Positions 7,054-13,769 are shown, counted from the first letter of the stretch. The stretch: 17,836 nucleotides of DNA from Prevotella sp. UBA2755 (GCA_002353225.1 DEJF01000011.1:15054-32889), one strand, 5' to 3'. Numbers and translations: made by a program. The notes: generated from the letters alone by a model not told the origin.

Positions 7054-7194
7054 TTTTCCATCACTTTTTTTCTTAATGTCGCATCCTGGGCAGCCTTCAC
7101 AAGGGTTGGACGGGGTAGTGAGACTGCGGAATAGTCCCCATGCGGCGTACGCTATGGCTACAAATAGTATCAGGATGACAAGAAATAACTGCAT
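7027..7194 (-). CDS. FeoB-associated-type Cys-rich small membrane protein (55 aa)
   Basis: ATG 7194 opens a 55-residue frame ending at TAA 7029-7027. Residues 1-23 form one hydrophobic helix (MQLFLVILILFVAIAYAAWG). The tail then carries PCEGCPGCDIKKK (Cys32, Cys35, Cys38) and a further Cys49. This helix plus CxxCxxC pattern matches the 'FeoB-associated Cys-rich membrane protein' family, which often sits beside ferrous-iron transporters. No feoB is present in this window, so an iron link here is family-based inference. It lies five bases downstream of the lipid-kinase gene and is probably co-transcribed with it. Confidence 0.7.
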   Translation of the reverse strand: MQLFLVILILFVAIAYAAWGLFRSLTTPSNPCEGCPGCDIKKKSDGKFCQSKEKY

Positions 7195-7199
7195 CACAA

Positions 7200-8237
7200 T
7201 TATAGTTTGGAGAGTTTGCGGAGCATCAGTTTATTGATTGCCTGAATTTTCCTGCCTCTTTTCTCAATGTCCTCACGTACATTATTTATATTATTAAACA
7301 GGTCGCTGAATGCATTCAGTACAGGATTGGGCTGACTGTTATCCTCGACAGCATCAGGATTGGTGACAATACGAATACCTAATGGCTCCAAATGTACATC
7401 AACATCTTTGTCGGTCATCAAAGGGTCACCATCATAATGGATGGCACCTGGCTCAGATCGGTGGATGTGAATCTTCTTGGTCTGGAATGTCTTGATTTTT
7501 GAATTACTGTTCAGGGTCTTATTAAATAGGTCAATACTGATCTGTGGTGCCTCCATCGCATTAAACGGTTCCATAATAATCACGTCCATCATACCATCTC
7601 TCATTGAGGCTTTTGGCGCAATATAGGCATTATTTCCATATTGTGAGGCATTGGCACAGGCAATAAGAAAAGCCTTATAGCGATGCGCGCCTGTCTCGTC
7701 CTCCACCTCATACGTCTCTGGTTGGTATTTCAAACCTTCCTTCAGCACATTCTCCACATAGGTGATAGGTCCCCGTTTACCGGATTCCGCGAATTTTAAA
7801 GAAATGAAAGCGTCAAACCCCATTCCACAGGTACAGAAGAAAGGAATTCCATTAATCACCCCGTAGTCAAAAGTCTCAATCTGGCATTGGTTAATGATGC
7901 TGATAGCCTCACGTACATTCATGGGAATACACAAATGGCGTGCCAGTCCATTGCCGGAGCCACAGGGTATGATGCCCAATGCCGTATTCGTATGCGTCAA
8001 AGCACGAGCCACCTCATTGATAGTGCCATCACCACCAACAGCGACAACGACATCCACACCATCAACAGCACATTGACGGGCAATTTCTTCTGCCTGTCCC
8101 TTATATTCAGTCACACGGACTTCTATGTCAAAACGCTCATGATCAATATCAGAGGAAATCAGTTTAGGAAGTGCTTCTTTGTGCTGATTACCCGAGATGG
8201 GATTGATGATGAATGTTATGTGTTTCTTCTCGTTCAT
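7200..8237 (-). CDS. Diacylglycerol/sphingosine-kinase-family lipid kinase
   Basis: A 345-residue cytosolic or membrane-peripheral kinase of the DagK/YegS/BmrU type. The N-terminal nucleotide-binding domain has NPISGNQ (12-18), GGDGTINE (68-75) and PCGSGNG (91-97), the ATP-binding signature of this family. The C-terminal beta domain includes YIAPKASMRDGMMDV and HYDGDP, as is usual. The tail past about 305 is long, charged and probably helical. The family phosphorylates diacylglycerol or sphingoid-type lipids. It diverges from a serine palmitoyltransferase gene, which makes a sphingolipid-related substrate plausible, but the sequence alone does not settle this. ATG 8237 is the family-consistent start. 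Confidence 0.9.
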   Translation of the reverse strand: MNEKKHITFIINPISGNQHKEALPKLISSDIDHERFDIEVRVTEYKGQAEEIARQCAVDGVDVVVAVGGDGTINEVARALTHTNTALGIIPCGSGNGLARHLCIPMNVREAISIINQCQIETFDYGVINGIPFFCTCGMGFDAFISLKFAESGKRGPITYVENVLKEGLKYQPETYEVEDETGAHRYKAFLIACANASQYGNNAYIAPKASMRDGMMDVIIMEPFNAMEAPQISIDLFNKTLNSNSKIKTFQTKKIHIHRSEPGAIHYDGDPLMTDKDVDVHLEPLGIRIVTNPDAVEDNSQPNPVLNAFSDLFNNINNVREDIEKRGRKIQAINKLMLRKLSKL

Positions 8238-8247
8238 AATTCTTGTG

Positions 8248-8255
8248 CAAAATTA
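8248..8255 (-). promoter_or_regulatory. -7 box for the lipid-kinase operon
   Basis: Minus-strand TAATTTTG lies about 11 bases upstream of the ATG at 8237. No convincing -33 TTG was found at the expected distance. Confidence 0.5.
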
Positions 8256-8324
8256 AGAATTTAAAGAGAAATATTCGATGTATTTGAAATAAATTTCAAT
8301 TATTTTACGAATTATCTTGCAAAA

Positions 8325-8357
8325 TGTGCACGAATTGATAAAATTTGTGTAACTTTG
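8325..8357 (+). promoter_or_regulatory. Promoter of serine palmitoyltransferase
   Basis: TAACTTTG at 8350-8357 is a good -7 box, and the TGTG at 8325-8328 is only a weak -33 match. The leader is about 38 bases to ATG 8399. The roughly 160-base region between the lipid-kinase and spt starts is AT-rich. Confidence 0.6.
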
Positions 8358-8398
8358 CAGCCTGAAAAGAAAAATAAACGAAACTATACCTTATCGGA

Positions 8399-9586
8399 AT
8401 GGGACAGTTACAAGAAAAATACAAGCATTATCGTGAGCCGCAGAAATTTATGGAGGCTGACGTTTACCCTTATTTCCGCGCTATTGAGGGAAAACAGGGT
8501 ACGGAAGTGGAAATGGGCGGTCACAAAGTGCTCATGTTTGGTTCTAACGCCTATACAGGACTGACTGGTGACCAGCGCATTATTGATGCGGCAAAGGCAG
8601 CGTTGGATAAATATGGTTCTGGTTGTGCAGGAAGTCGTTTTTTGAATGGCACGCTTGACCTGCATGTTCAGTTAGAAAAGGAAATCGCAGAATTTATTGG
8701 CAAGGACGATTGCCTTTGCTTCTCCACAGGATTCTCTGTCAATCAGGGAGTTTTAGCAATGGTAGTAGGTAAAGACGATTATATTATCTGTGACGATCGT
8801 GACCACGCAAGTATTGTGGACGGTCGTCGTCTTTCTTTTGCCAAGCAGTTGCATTACAAACACAACGACATGGAGGATCTGGAACGTGTACTCCAGAAAT
8901 TACCTTACGAGGCTATCAAACTGATTGTCGTGGATGGTGTGTTCTCAATGGAGGGTGACTTGGCGAAATTACCAGAGATCGTAGAGTTAAAGCATAAGTA
9001 TAATTGCTCTATCATGGTTGACGAGGCTCATGGCTTAGGAGTATTTGGAAAACAGGGACGTGGCGTTTGCGACTACTTCGGTTTGACAGATGAGGTGGAC
9101 TTGATTATGGGTACATTCTCAAAGTCACTTGCTTCTATCGGTGGTTTTATTGCCTCTGATTGGGATACGATTAATTTCCTGCGTCATACGTGTCGTACTT
9201 ATATTTTCTCTGCGTCTAACACGCCAGCAGCAACGGCTGCCGCTATGGAGGCCTTGCACATTATCCAAAATGAGCCAGAGCGTATCGAGGCTTTGTGGAA
9301 GGTGACGAATTACGCACTGAAACGTTTCCGTGAGGAAGGTTTTGAAATCGGAGATACAGAGAGTCCTATTATCCCGTTGTATGTACGTGATGTTGATAAA
9401 ACATTCTTGGTAACAGCATTGGCTTTCAAGGCAGGTGTGTTCATCAACCCAGTAATTCCTCCCGCATGCGCTCCACAGGACACATTGGTACGCTATGCTT
9501 TGATGGCGACACATACAGAAGAACAGGTTGACCGTTCGGTGGAAGCACTGAAAAAGATCTTTATTGAACAAGGAATTATAAAATAA
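8399..9586 (+). CDS. spt: Serine palmitoyltransferase (alpha-oxoamine synthase)
   Basis: A 395-residue PLP enzyme of the alpha-oxoamine synthase family (with KBL, BioF and HemA). Its overall sequence resembles the Bacteroides serine palmitoyltransferase that condenses serine with an acyl-CoA to 3-ketosphinganine, the first step of sphingolipid synthesis. Visible features are MFGSNAYTGLTGD (46-58), GSGCAGSRFLNGT (73-85), the PLP-stacking His136 in DHASIVDGRR, Asp208 in VDEAHG, and the PLP-binding Lys242 in GTFSKSLASIGG. Near its end are PPACAPQ and LMATHT. Glycine C-acetyltransferase is the main alternative, so the substrate call rests on overall resemblance. The divergent lipid kinase supports a membrane-lipid role. 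Confidence 0.88.
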   Translation: MGQLQEKYKHYREPQKFMEADVYPYFRAIEGKQGTEVEMGGHKVLMFGSNAYTGLTGDQRIIDAAKAALDKYGSGCAGSRFLNGTLDLHVQLEKEIAEFIGKDDCLCFSTGFSVNQGVLAMVVGKDDYIICDDRDHASIVDGRRLSFAKQLHYKHNDMEDLERVLQKLPYEAIKLIVVDGVFSMEGDLAKLPEIVELKHKYNCSIMVDEAHGLGVFGKQGRGVCDYFGLTDEVDLIMGTFSKSLASIGGFIASDWDTINFLRHTCRTYIFSASNTPAATAAAMEALHIIQNEPERIEALWKVTNYALKRFREEGFEIGDTESPIIPLYVRDVDKTFLVTALAFKAGVFINPVIPPACAPQDTLVRYALMATHTEEQVDRSVEALKKIFIEQGIIK

Positions 9587-9597
9587 TTGCGGAAAAA

Positions 9598-9629
9598 TTT
9601 GCAAGGGTCACAGAAAATGTGTACCTTTG
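9598..9629 (+). promoter_or_regulatory. tRNA-Pro promoter
   Basis: TTTG at 9598-9601 and TACCTTTG at 9622-9629, 20 bases apart, end 12 bases before the tRNA 5' end. Confidence 0.75.
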
Positions 9630-9641
9630 CAGCCGCAAAAA

Positions 9642-9717
9642 CGAGGTGTAGCGCAGTTGGTAGCGTTCCTGGTTTGGGACCAGGCTGTCGCAGGTTCGAG
9701 TCCTGTCACCTCGACCA
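9642..9717 (+). tRNA. tRNA-Pro (TGG)
   Basis: A 76-nt cloverleaf with acceptor CGAGGTG/CACCTCG and discriminator A. The 3' CCA is encoded. The anticodon arm CCTGG-TTTGGGA-CCAGG gives anticodon TGG. The T arm CAGG-TTCGAGT-CCTG is intact. Confidence 0.97.
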
Positions 9718-9729
9718 CTCTTATAAATG

Positions 9730-9763
9730 AAGCCGCTGACTTTCAATAAGTCAGCGGCTTTTT
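9730..9763 (+). terminator. Intrinsic terminator after tRNA-Pro
   Basis: A perfect 13-bp stem (AAGCCGCTGACTT at 9730-9742, complement at 9748-9760) with a 5-base loop is followed by TTT. Confidence 0.9.
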
Positions 9764-9764
9764 C

Positions 9765-10157
9765 GAACTGAGCCGATTTGCCGATATTGTGGGAACACAG
9801 CGGTTCAGTAAAAGTCTCTGATGCCTCCGCTCACAATGAGTAATGCCTCCGATTAAAAATGGAAAAGTTTCCCCTCTCAGATAGGTGCCGCTCCTCTCTG
9901 TGAGGGAAGGCATCCGCCACGGTAATCGGAGGCATTTCTATCAGCGAATAGCCTTTCCTTGTCACCGTTGTCACCTCGTTGTTACCGACAATCCCCTGAT
10001 TATCAAATAGTTTTGCAAGGTGGCAACGGTGACAAGGGTTTAAAAACTTATAGTGCGCGCACGCGCGCGTAAGAAAGACAGAGTTTCTCGGTAACAAACC
10101 CACCGTCAGTCGTCATTGGCAGCAAAGAAACGCAGCATACGTCATCACACTTTTCTA
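9765..10157. other. Structured gene-free region after tRNA-Pro
   Basis: No credible gene is present; the 90-residue minus-strand frame here runs through the inverted repeats and the GC palindrome. The region holds three things. The first is a perfect 14-bp inverted repeat, AATGCCTCCGATTA at 9842-9855 and its complement at 9923-9936. The second is a 19-bp inverted repeat with 18 matches, CCTTGTCACCGTTGTCACC at 9957-9975 and 10019-10037. The third is copy B of the GC-palindromic repeat. The GTTGT(C/T)ACC motif recurs on both strands at 9958, 9967, 9978, 10019, 10028 and 10090. This could be a binding-site array, a mobile-element remnant or a structured RNA. Confidence 0.6.
10027..10099. repeat. 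GC-palindromic dispersed repeat, copy B
   Basis: This is a direct-oriented copy of window bases 1-67, differing by a few substitutions and small indels. It includes the palindrome GTGCGCGCAC (10053-10062), the following GCGCGCGT, and the closing TAACAAAC. It starts within the right arm of the 19-bp inverted repeat, so that repeat and this one probably form a single element. Confidence 0.7.
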
Positions 10158-10559
10158 TTATTTCTTAATCTCCAATATTCCGTCAATCTCATGTTCGACG
10201 AAAGGACCTTCCTTGCATTCCAAGAGTACACTGGGTTCCAGGCACTCTAACCCATGCCACACGTTTTTAGGGATGTCTACACCATAGGTTCCATTGTTTG
10301 GGCTGATGACACAGGACTCTAATACTTCACCGTTGTCATTATAGGTGGAAACCCTGACCTTGCCTTTCAGAATCACAAATGTCTCTGCCTTGGTAGGATG
10401 ATGATGTACAGGGATGAAAGTGCCAGGCTCCAGACAATTGAGGAAACGGTGGCATTTCTCCTCCAGACTCTGATGGAAATTGTAGTTCATTCTCAGCCGT
10501 GGTGACTGTTTGGCTTGCTTCACTACACCATTAATCAGGTTGTCGTCTATTATCTTCAT
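10158..10559 (-). CDS. WbuC-family cupin-fold metalloprotein
   Basis: A 133-residue single cupin domain. HHHPTKAETF (His52-54, Glu59) and a later His in VWHGLECLEP form the expected metal site, and the beta-rich core (LKGKVRVSTYNDNG) is typical. The length and the PVHHHPTKAET pattern resemble WbuC proteins, which often lie in surface-polysaccharide loci and whose reaction is not well defined. No glycan genes are nearby here. The DUF1294 gene lies 47 bases upstream on the same strand, so the two may share a promoter. A chemotype beyond 'cupin' cannot be read. Confidence 0.8.
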   Translation of the reverse strand: MKIIDDNLINGVVKQAKQSPRLRMNYNFHQSLEEKCHRFLNCLEPGTFIPVHHHPTKAETFVILKGKVRVSTYNDNGEVLESCVISPNNGTYGVDIPKNVWHGLECLEPSVLLECKEGPFVEHEIDGILEIKK

Positions 10560-10606
10560 TGTTTTTTTTGTATTTGTAAACTGTAAGAGGTCTGTTTGAT
10601 ACCAAC

Positions 10607-10888
10607 CTATTGTTTGAGTAAATAGATTATAAATGCAAACTGAATGATGATGATGGCAGGGATGCCATATCTGAACTTCTTATGCTGAGTCTTGTGGTGC
10701 CAGAGTTTCATGCCGAGCCAAGCCCCGGTGCTGCCACCGAGTACCGCCAGCATCAATAGCGAGACCTCTCTAATGCGCCATAATGATTTTTTTGCCTTCA
10801 GTTTGTCAATGCCATAGGTGCAGAAGGTGACCACGTTTATGACAGCGAGGTAAATAGTAATAATATGTAGAAGGTTATCGTTTATCAT
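10607..10888 (-). CDS. DUF1294 small membrane protein
   Basis: A 93-residue protein with about three hydrophobic helices (about 5-27, 44-62, 74-91). Between the first two lies CTYGIDKLKAKKSLWRI, and then GGSTGAWLGMKLWHHKTQHKKF. These features match the DUF1294 family of small inner-membrane proteins of unknown function. It is upstream of the WbuC-like gene on the same strand. ATG 10888 is the only start that preserves the first helix. Confidence 0.85.
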   Translation of the reverse strand: MINDNLLHIITIYLAVINVVTFCTYGIDKLKAKKSLWRIREVSLLMLAVLGGSTGAWLGMKLWHHKTQHKKFRYGIPAIIIIQFAFIIYLLKQ

Positions 10889-10925
10889 CAGTTTCTTTAT
10901 ACACTATTTTATGTAAATAATGATG

Positions 10926-10933
10926 CAAATATA
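10926..10933 (-). promoter_or_regulatory. -7 box for the DUF1294/cupin unit
   Basis: Minus-strand TATATTTG lies about 38 bases upstream of the ATG at 10888. The -33 element is not clear. Confidence 0.5.
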
Positions 10934-10965
10934 ATCATTTTCAATTAAATCTGAAATATTATCTG

Positions 10966-10973
10966 TATCTTTG
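10966..10973 (+). promoter_or_regulatory. -7 box for the 11015 / YjbQ-family unit
   Basis: TATCTTTG in a divergent intergenic region, about 40 bases before ATG 11015, with no clear TTG upstream. Confidence 0.55.
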
Positions 10974-11014
10974 TGCCCAATATTACAATACTTTATGATT
11001 TAAGGAGATAGATT

Positions 11015-11158
11015 ATGGCACATTTTGGGCAGTCAGACGATTATCGCCGTGACGAACTTATCCGCATCATCGAACATTCTGTTGAGAAATTGACCTTAGC
11101 AGAGTTAGAGGCTCTATACTACGATATGATCACGAAGTCATATATCAATGACAATTAA
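11015..11158 (+). CDS. Small conserved-looking protein (47 aa)
   Basis: ATG 11015 follows one of the few strong ribosome-binding sites in the window (AAGGAGA, 7 bases away) and opens a 47-residue frame ending at TAA 11156-11158. The composition is protein-like: MAHFGQSDDYRRDEL, then amphipathic helices (IRIIEHSVEKL; LAELEALYYDMITKS). No family is recognised. The stop lies five bases before the YjbQ-family gene, so the two are almost certainly co-transcribed and may be translated together. Confidence 0.7.
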   Translation: MAHFGQSDDYRRDELIRIIEHSVEKLTLAELEALYYDMITKSYINDN

Positions 11159-11163
11159 AAGAT

Positions 11164-11577
11164 ATGGTACAGCAAATAGAGATAATCCTGAAGCCGAAAC
11201 GCAGAGGCTTCCACTTGGTGACAAGTGAGATATTGAGTCAGTTGCCGAAACTGCCTAAGACCGGCATTGTGAACATCTTCACGAAACATACCAGTTGTGG
11301 ACTGTGCATCAATGAGAATGCTGATCCTGACGTTCGTGTGGATATGGAGACCATCTTTAACAGTCTGGTTCCTGAGAACCGCCCAGAGTATGAGCATACC
11401 TTAGAGGGTGCCGATGATATGCCCGCTCACGCCAAGTCCACGTTGAGCGGTGTCAGCATCACTATACCGATCACAGACGGACATTTGAATCTTGGCACTT
11501 GGCAGGGGATCTACTTCTGCGAGTACCGCAATTACGGTGGCTCCAGAGAATTGGTAGTAACGATTATAGGCGAATAA
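11164..11577 (+). CDS. yjbQ: YjbQ-family (UPF0047) protein
   Basis: A 137-residue protein that matches the YjbQ/UPF0047 family across its length. KHTSCGLCINENADPDV (41-57) is the conserved core, followed by GADDMPAHAKSTL and a closing LGTWQGIYFCEYR. The family binds metal through conserved His residues and forms trimers; E. coli YjbQ has weak thiamine-phosphate-synthase activity, but its main role is unclear. It is second in a two-gene unit with the 47-residue protein. Confidence 0.9.
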   Translation: MVQQIEIILKPKRRGFHLVTSEILSQLPKLPKTGIVNIFTKHTSCGLCINENADPDVRVDMETIFNSLVPENRPEYEHTLEGADDMPAHAKSTLSGVSITIPITDGHLNLGTWQGIYFCEYRNYGGSRELVVTIIGE

Positions 11578-11587
11578 GGATATGAAA

Positions 11588-11625
11588 AATCCGTAACCTT
11601 TTTGAGATTGCGGATTAGTTTTTTT
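11588..11625 (+). terminator. Intrinsic terminator between converging genes
   Basis: Arms AATCCGTAA (11588-11596) and TTGCGGATT (11608-11616) pair at 8 of 9 positions and are followed by a run of T. The stop codon of the converging PNPOx-like gene lies at the end of the T run. Confidence 0.75.
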
Positions 11626-12094
11626 ACTGTCGAGGAGCAGGAGTAACCTTGTATCTCTCACCAACAAAGCCGTTACCTACTTCACCAGATATAAGATCAA
11701 AATGCTGGAAGACTGGCGGTGTAGGCGATAAATCGTAATAGTCCATCTCGGCTATCGGCAGACAGAAGTATTCCATCTGGTCATAACTCGTATAAAGACG
11801 AGACAGCACAGAATTGTTGCTGTATATCCATCGCTTCACGTCGTCCTCCACATTGAAGTTCGCCATCCCAGAGCAACGTACAGAGATGTTCCCCTCATAG
11901 GCTAAAATTTCCATATTCGGATTTTGACGTAATTCACGCCAAACAGCCTTTTGGGCGGAGGTGGCAAAGTAGAGCACATGCCCTTCCTGCTTCATGATTT
12001 GGAAGATGCGCAACTTAGGAAGATTGCCCTCGCAGGTAGCAAGGGCAATCTCTTTGTGGTTTTGAATAAACTGAAGTGCTTTCTCAAACATCAT
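11624..12094 (-). CDS. Pyridoxamine 5'-phosphate oxidase-family flavoprotein
   Basis: A 156-residue protein with the split-barrel FMN fold. The start FEKALQFIQNHKEIALATCEGNLPKLRIFQ and the later HVLYFATSAQKAVWRELRQNPNMEI are typical of small PNPOx-like proteins. Most of these bind FMN or a related cofactor and reduce small substrates; true pyridoxamine-phosphate oxidases are longer and carry extra motifs that are not seen here. The neighbouring cupin gene ends three bases upstream, so both are one transcript that faces an HxlR regulator. ATG 12094 is followed by a second ATG. Confidence 0.85.
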   Translation of the reverse strand: MMFEKALQFIQNHKEIALATCEGNLPKLRIFQIMKQEGHVLYFATSAQKAVWRELRQNPNMEILAYEGNISVRCSGMANFNVEDDVKRWIYSNNSVLSRLYTSYDQMEYFCLPIAEMDYYDLSPTPPVFQHFDLISGEVGNGFVGERYKVTPAPRQ

Positions 12095-12097
12095 TGC

Positions 12098-12565
12098 TTA
12101 CCATTTCAGTTCATCCTGTAGAATGACGCCATCTGTCATGGGACTGTCAGCCTCCGTGAAGGCATTCGCCTTATACTGGATACAGAGCATGGTCAAGTTC
12201 TCCTTACCTGTGTTCTTCAGTGCACGCTTGCCATTAGGAGACACTCTGATAATAGCACCCTCGCTGACAGGGAAAATATCTCCATCTACTTGATACTGAC
12301 CCTCACCCTTCAGGATGAAATACAATTCCTCGTGTGTCTTGTGGGTGTGCAGGAAACCACTGTCTTGACCCGGAACTAACGTCTGGAAACTGAATTCGCT
12401 ACCAGTAGCCCCTACAGCCTGACCTGCGAACACTTTACCCTTAATGGTAACATCAGGTCCCATTGGTAATTCATGCTCGATAATCTCACTCACCTTACCT
12501 ACGCTCACTGCCTTAAAGTTCTTACCTTCCTTAATAGTCTCAATCTGTTTCATCATCTTATACAT
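12098..12565 (-). CDS. Cupin-domain protein
   Basis: A 155-residue single-domain cupin. GFLHTHKTHEELYFILKGEG (70-89) supplies two or three His and a Glu for the metal site, and the second cupin motif lies in VSEGAIIRVSPNGKRALKN. No signal peptide. The function cannot be told; similar small cupins act in detoxification or as oxygenases. It is the first gene of an operon with the PNPOx-like protein, divergent from an HxlR regulator. The start may be ATG 12565 or one of the two ATGs four and five codons later. Confidence 0.82.
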   Translation of the reverse strand: MYKMMKQIETIKEGKNFKAVSVGKVSEIIEHELPMGPDVTIKGKVFAGQAVGATGSEFSFQTLVPGQDSGFLHTHKTHEELYFILKGEGQYQVDGDIFPVSEGAIIRVSPNGKRALKNTGKENLTMLCIQYKANAFTEADSPMTDGVILQDELKW

Positions 12566-12589
12566 TTAAATTGTTATTTACTGGGTGCA

Positions 12590-12646
12590 AGGACAGTTCA
12601 AACCGAATGCAGAAAACTTGCTTTATGCTGAGGTGCAGCCTGTCCT
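12590..12646 (-). other. Possible structured leader of the cupin operon
   Basis: AGGACAG (12590-12596) and its complement CTGTCCT (12640-12646) bracket about 43 bases in the predicted 5' untranslated region. The 14-mer CTGAGGTGCAGCCT at 12628-12641 lies inside and recurs at 16205-16218. No known riboswitch is recognised. Confidence 0.3.
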
Positions 12647-12674
12647 CGCGGTGCAATTATTTAGAATTACGCTG

Positions 12675-12705
12675 CAAAGGTACGGCAAGTTTTTCAATCC
12701 TACAA
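12675..12705 (-). promoter_or_regulatory. Promoter of the cupin/PNPOx operon
   Basis: Minus-strand TACCTTTG (12682-12675) with TTG (12705-12703) 20 bases upstream. A GGCAC/GTGCC hairpin (12709-12724) lies directly upstream of the -33 element. Confidence 0.65.
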
Positions 12706-12801
12706 GAAGGCACTTTTTGGTGCCATAGTTACCGAAAAGTAGGAATTGGGAGATTATCGGACCTTCGCAAAATCAACATTAACTTAGATTAACATGTGTT
12801 G

Positions 12802-12833
12802 TTTGGTAATTTAGTAACCAACAGTTACCTTTG
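12802..12833 (+). promoter_or_regulatory. Promoter and candidate operator of the HxlR-type gene
   Basis: TTTG (12802-12805) and TACCTTTG (12826-12833) are 20 bases apart. The near-palindrome TTGGTAATTTAGTAACCAA (12803-12821) covers the -33 box and the spacer, which is the position expected of a repressor site. Confidence 0.7.
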
Positions 12834-12859
12834 CGTTATAAATAACTATTTCTAAAGAT

Positions 12860-13204
12860 ATGGCAGATATCAAAGCAGAGTATTTAGCCTGTCCTATCAG
12901 GCAAGTGGTGAGCCGTTTTGGCGATAAATGGTCATTGTTGGTGCTCTATATGCTTTACACCAGTGACACAGGCGTGTTGCGATTCAATGAAATCCGTCGT
13001 CTGATGACGGATTGTTCACAGAAGATGCTTTCGCAGACGCTGAAGAATCTGGAGCAGAGCCATCTGGTACATCGTCAGGTCTATCCGGAGGTACCTCCCC
13101 GTGTGGAGTATTCCCTTACAGAGACAAGCAAATCACTGATGCCTGTACTCACGGCTCTGATAGACTGGGGTAAGGAGCATTTTGATGAAGTGGTAACAGA
13201 TTAA
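12860..13204 (+). CDS. HxlR-family winged-helix regulator
   Basis: A 114-residue protein. CPIRQVVSRFGDKWSLLVLYML (11-32) is the hallmark start of HxlR regulators. It is followed by the winged helix (RFNEIRRLMTDCSQKMLSQTL; LEQSHLVHRQVYPEVPPRVEYSLTE) and a dimer helix at the end. Cys11 matches the redox- or quinone-sensing Cys of the HypR/YodB/QorR group, so it may sense electrophiles or oxidants. It probably controls the divergent cupin/PNPOx operon and itself. Confidence 0.9.
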   Translation: MADIKAEYLACPIRQVVSRFGDKWSLLVLYMLYTSDTGVLRFNEIRRLMTDCSQKMLSQTLKNLEQSHLVHRQVYPEVPPRVEYSLTETSKSLMPVLTALIDWGKEHFDEVVTD

Positions 13205-13226
13205 AGGCAATACAAATAATTATGTG

Positions 13227-13234
13227 TATCTTTG
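13227..13234 (+). promoter_or_regulatory. -7 box of the first GNAT gene
   Basis: TATCTTTG, 19 bases before ATG 13254. No clear -33 element; transcription may also run on from the HxlR-type gene. Confidence 0.5.
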
Positions 13235-13253
13235 CTGATGATTTGAAATAATA

Positions 13254-13769
13254 ATGACTCAAAAGAATCGTATCATTCGAAAGACTGTGTTACCAGATGA
13301 CGCAGAGAGAATCATGGAGGTTTTCGCTGCTGCCAAGGGTATTATGCGTGCTTCAGGGAATATGAATCAGTGGGGCGGGGGATACCCCTCATTGGAGATG
13401 GTCAAGACAGACGTGGAGCATGAAGGAAGTTTCGTCATTGAGGATCATAGTGTGATCGTTGGCTATTTTGCTTTCCTTGCCTCTCCAGAGCAGACCTATT
13501 CTAATATATATAATGGACAGTGGACCAACGATGCCATGCCCTACCATGTTATCCACAGAATTGCCAGTGTTCCAGAGGCTCACGGAGTTTTCAAGGATAT
13601 CCTGGACTTCTGCTTTTCTCAAGATAAACATATTCGCATCGATACTCATAGAGACAACCATATCATGCGCCACAACATAGAGAAGTATGGCTTTAGATAT
13701 TGTGGCATCATCTATCTCGCTAATGGGGATGAGCGATTAGCGTATGATATGATTAAGACAGATCCATAA
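13254..13769 (+). CDS. GNAT-family N-acetyltransferase
   Basis: A 171-residue protein with the GNAT fold. The start IIRKTVLPDDAERIMEVF is the usual beta1-alpha1, the central strand FVIEDHSVIVGYFAF is followed by HRIASVP, and the C-terminal IRIDTHRDNHIMRHNIEKYGF is the standard acetyl-CoA side. The usual Q/RxxGxG/A loop is poorly conserved (VPEAHGVFKDIL), so the cofactor site is less certain. The acceptor is unknown. Confidence 0.85.
   Translation: MTQKNRIIRKTVLPDDAERIMEVFAAAKGIMRASGNMNQWGGGYPSLEMVKTDVEHEGSFVIEDHSVIVGYFAFLASPEQTYSNIYNGQWTNDAMPYHVIHRIASVPEAHGVFKDILDFCFSQDKHIRIDTHRDNHIMRHNIEKYGFRYCGIIYLANGDERLAYDMIKTDP

Noticed and set aside
9831..10103. 90-residue minus-strand open frame
   Set aside because: It runs through the inverted repeats and GC palindrome of the non-coding element, has no ribosome-binding site, and its composition (many His and Cys in repeat-derived blocks) looks non-coding.
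12571..12792. 73-residue plus-strand frame upstream of the HxlR-type gene
   Set aside because: It spans the cupin-operon promoter and leader on the opposite strand and has no protein-like pattern.
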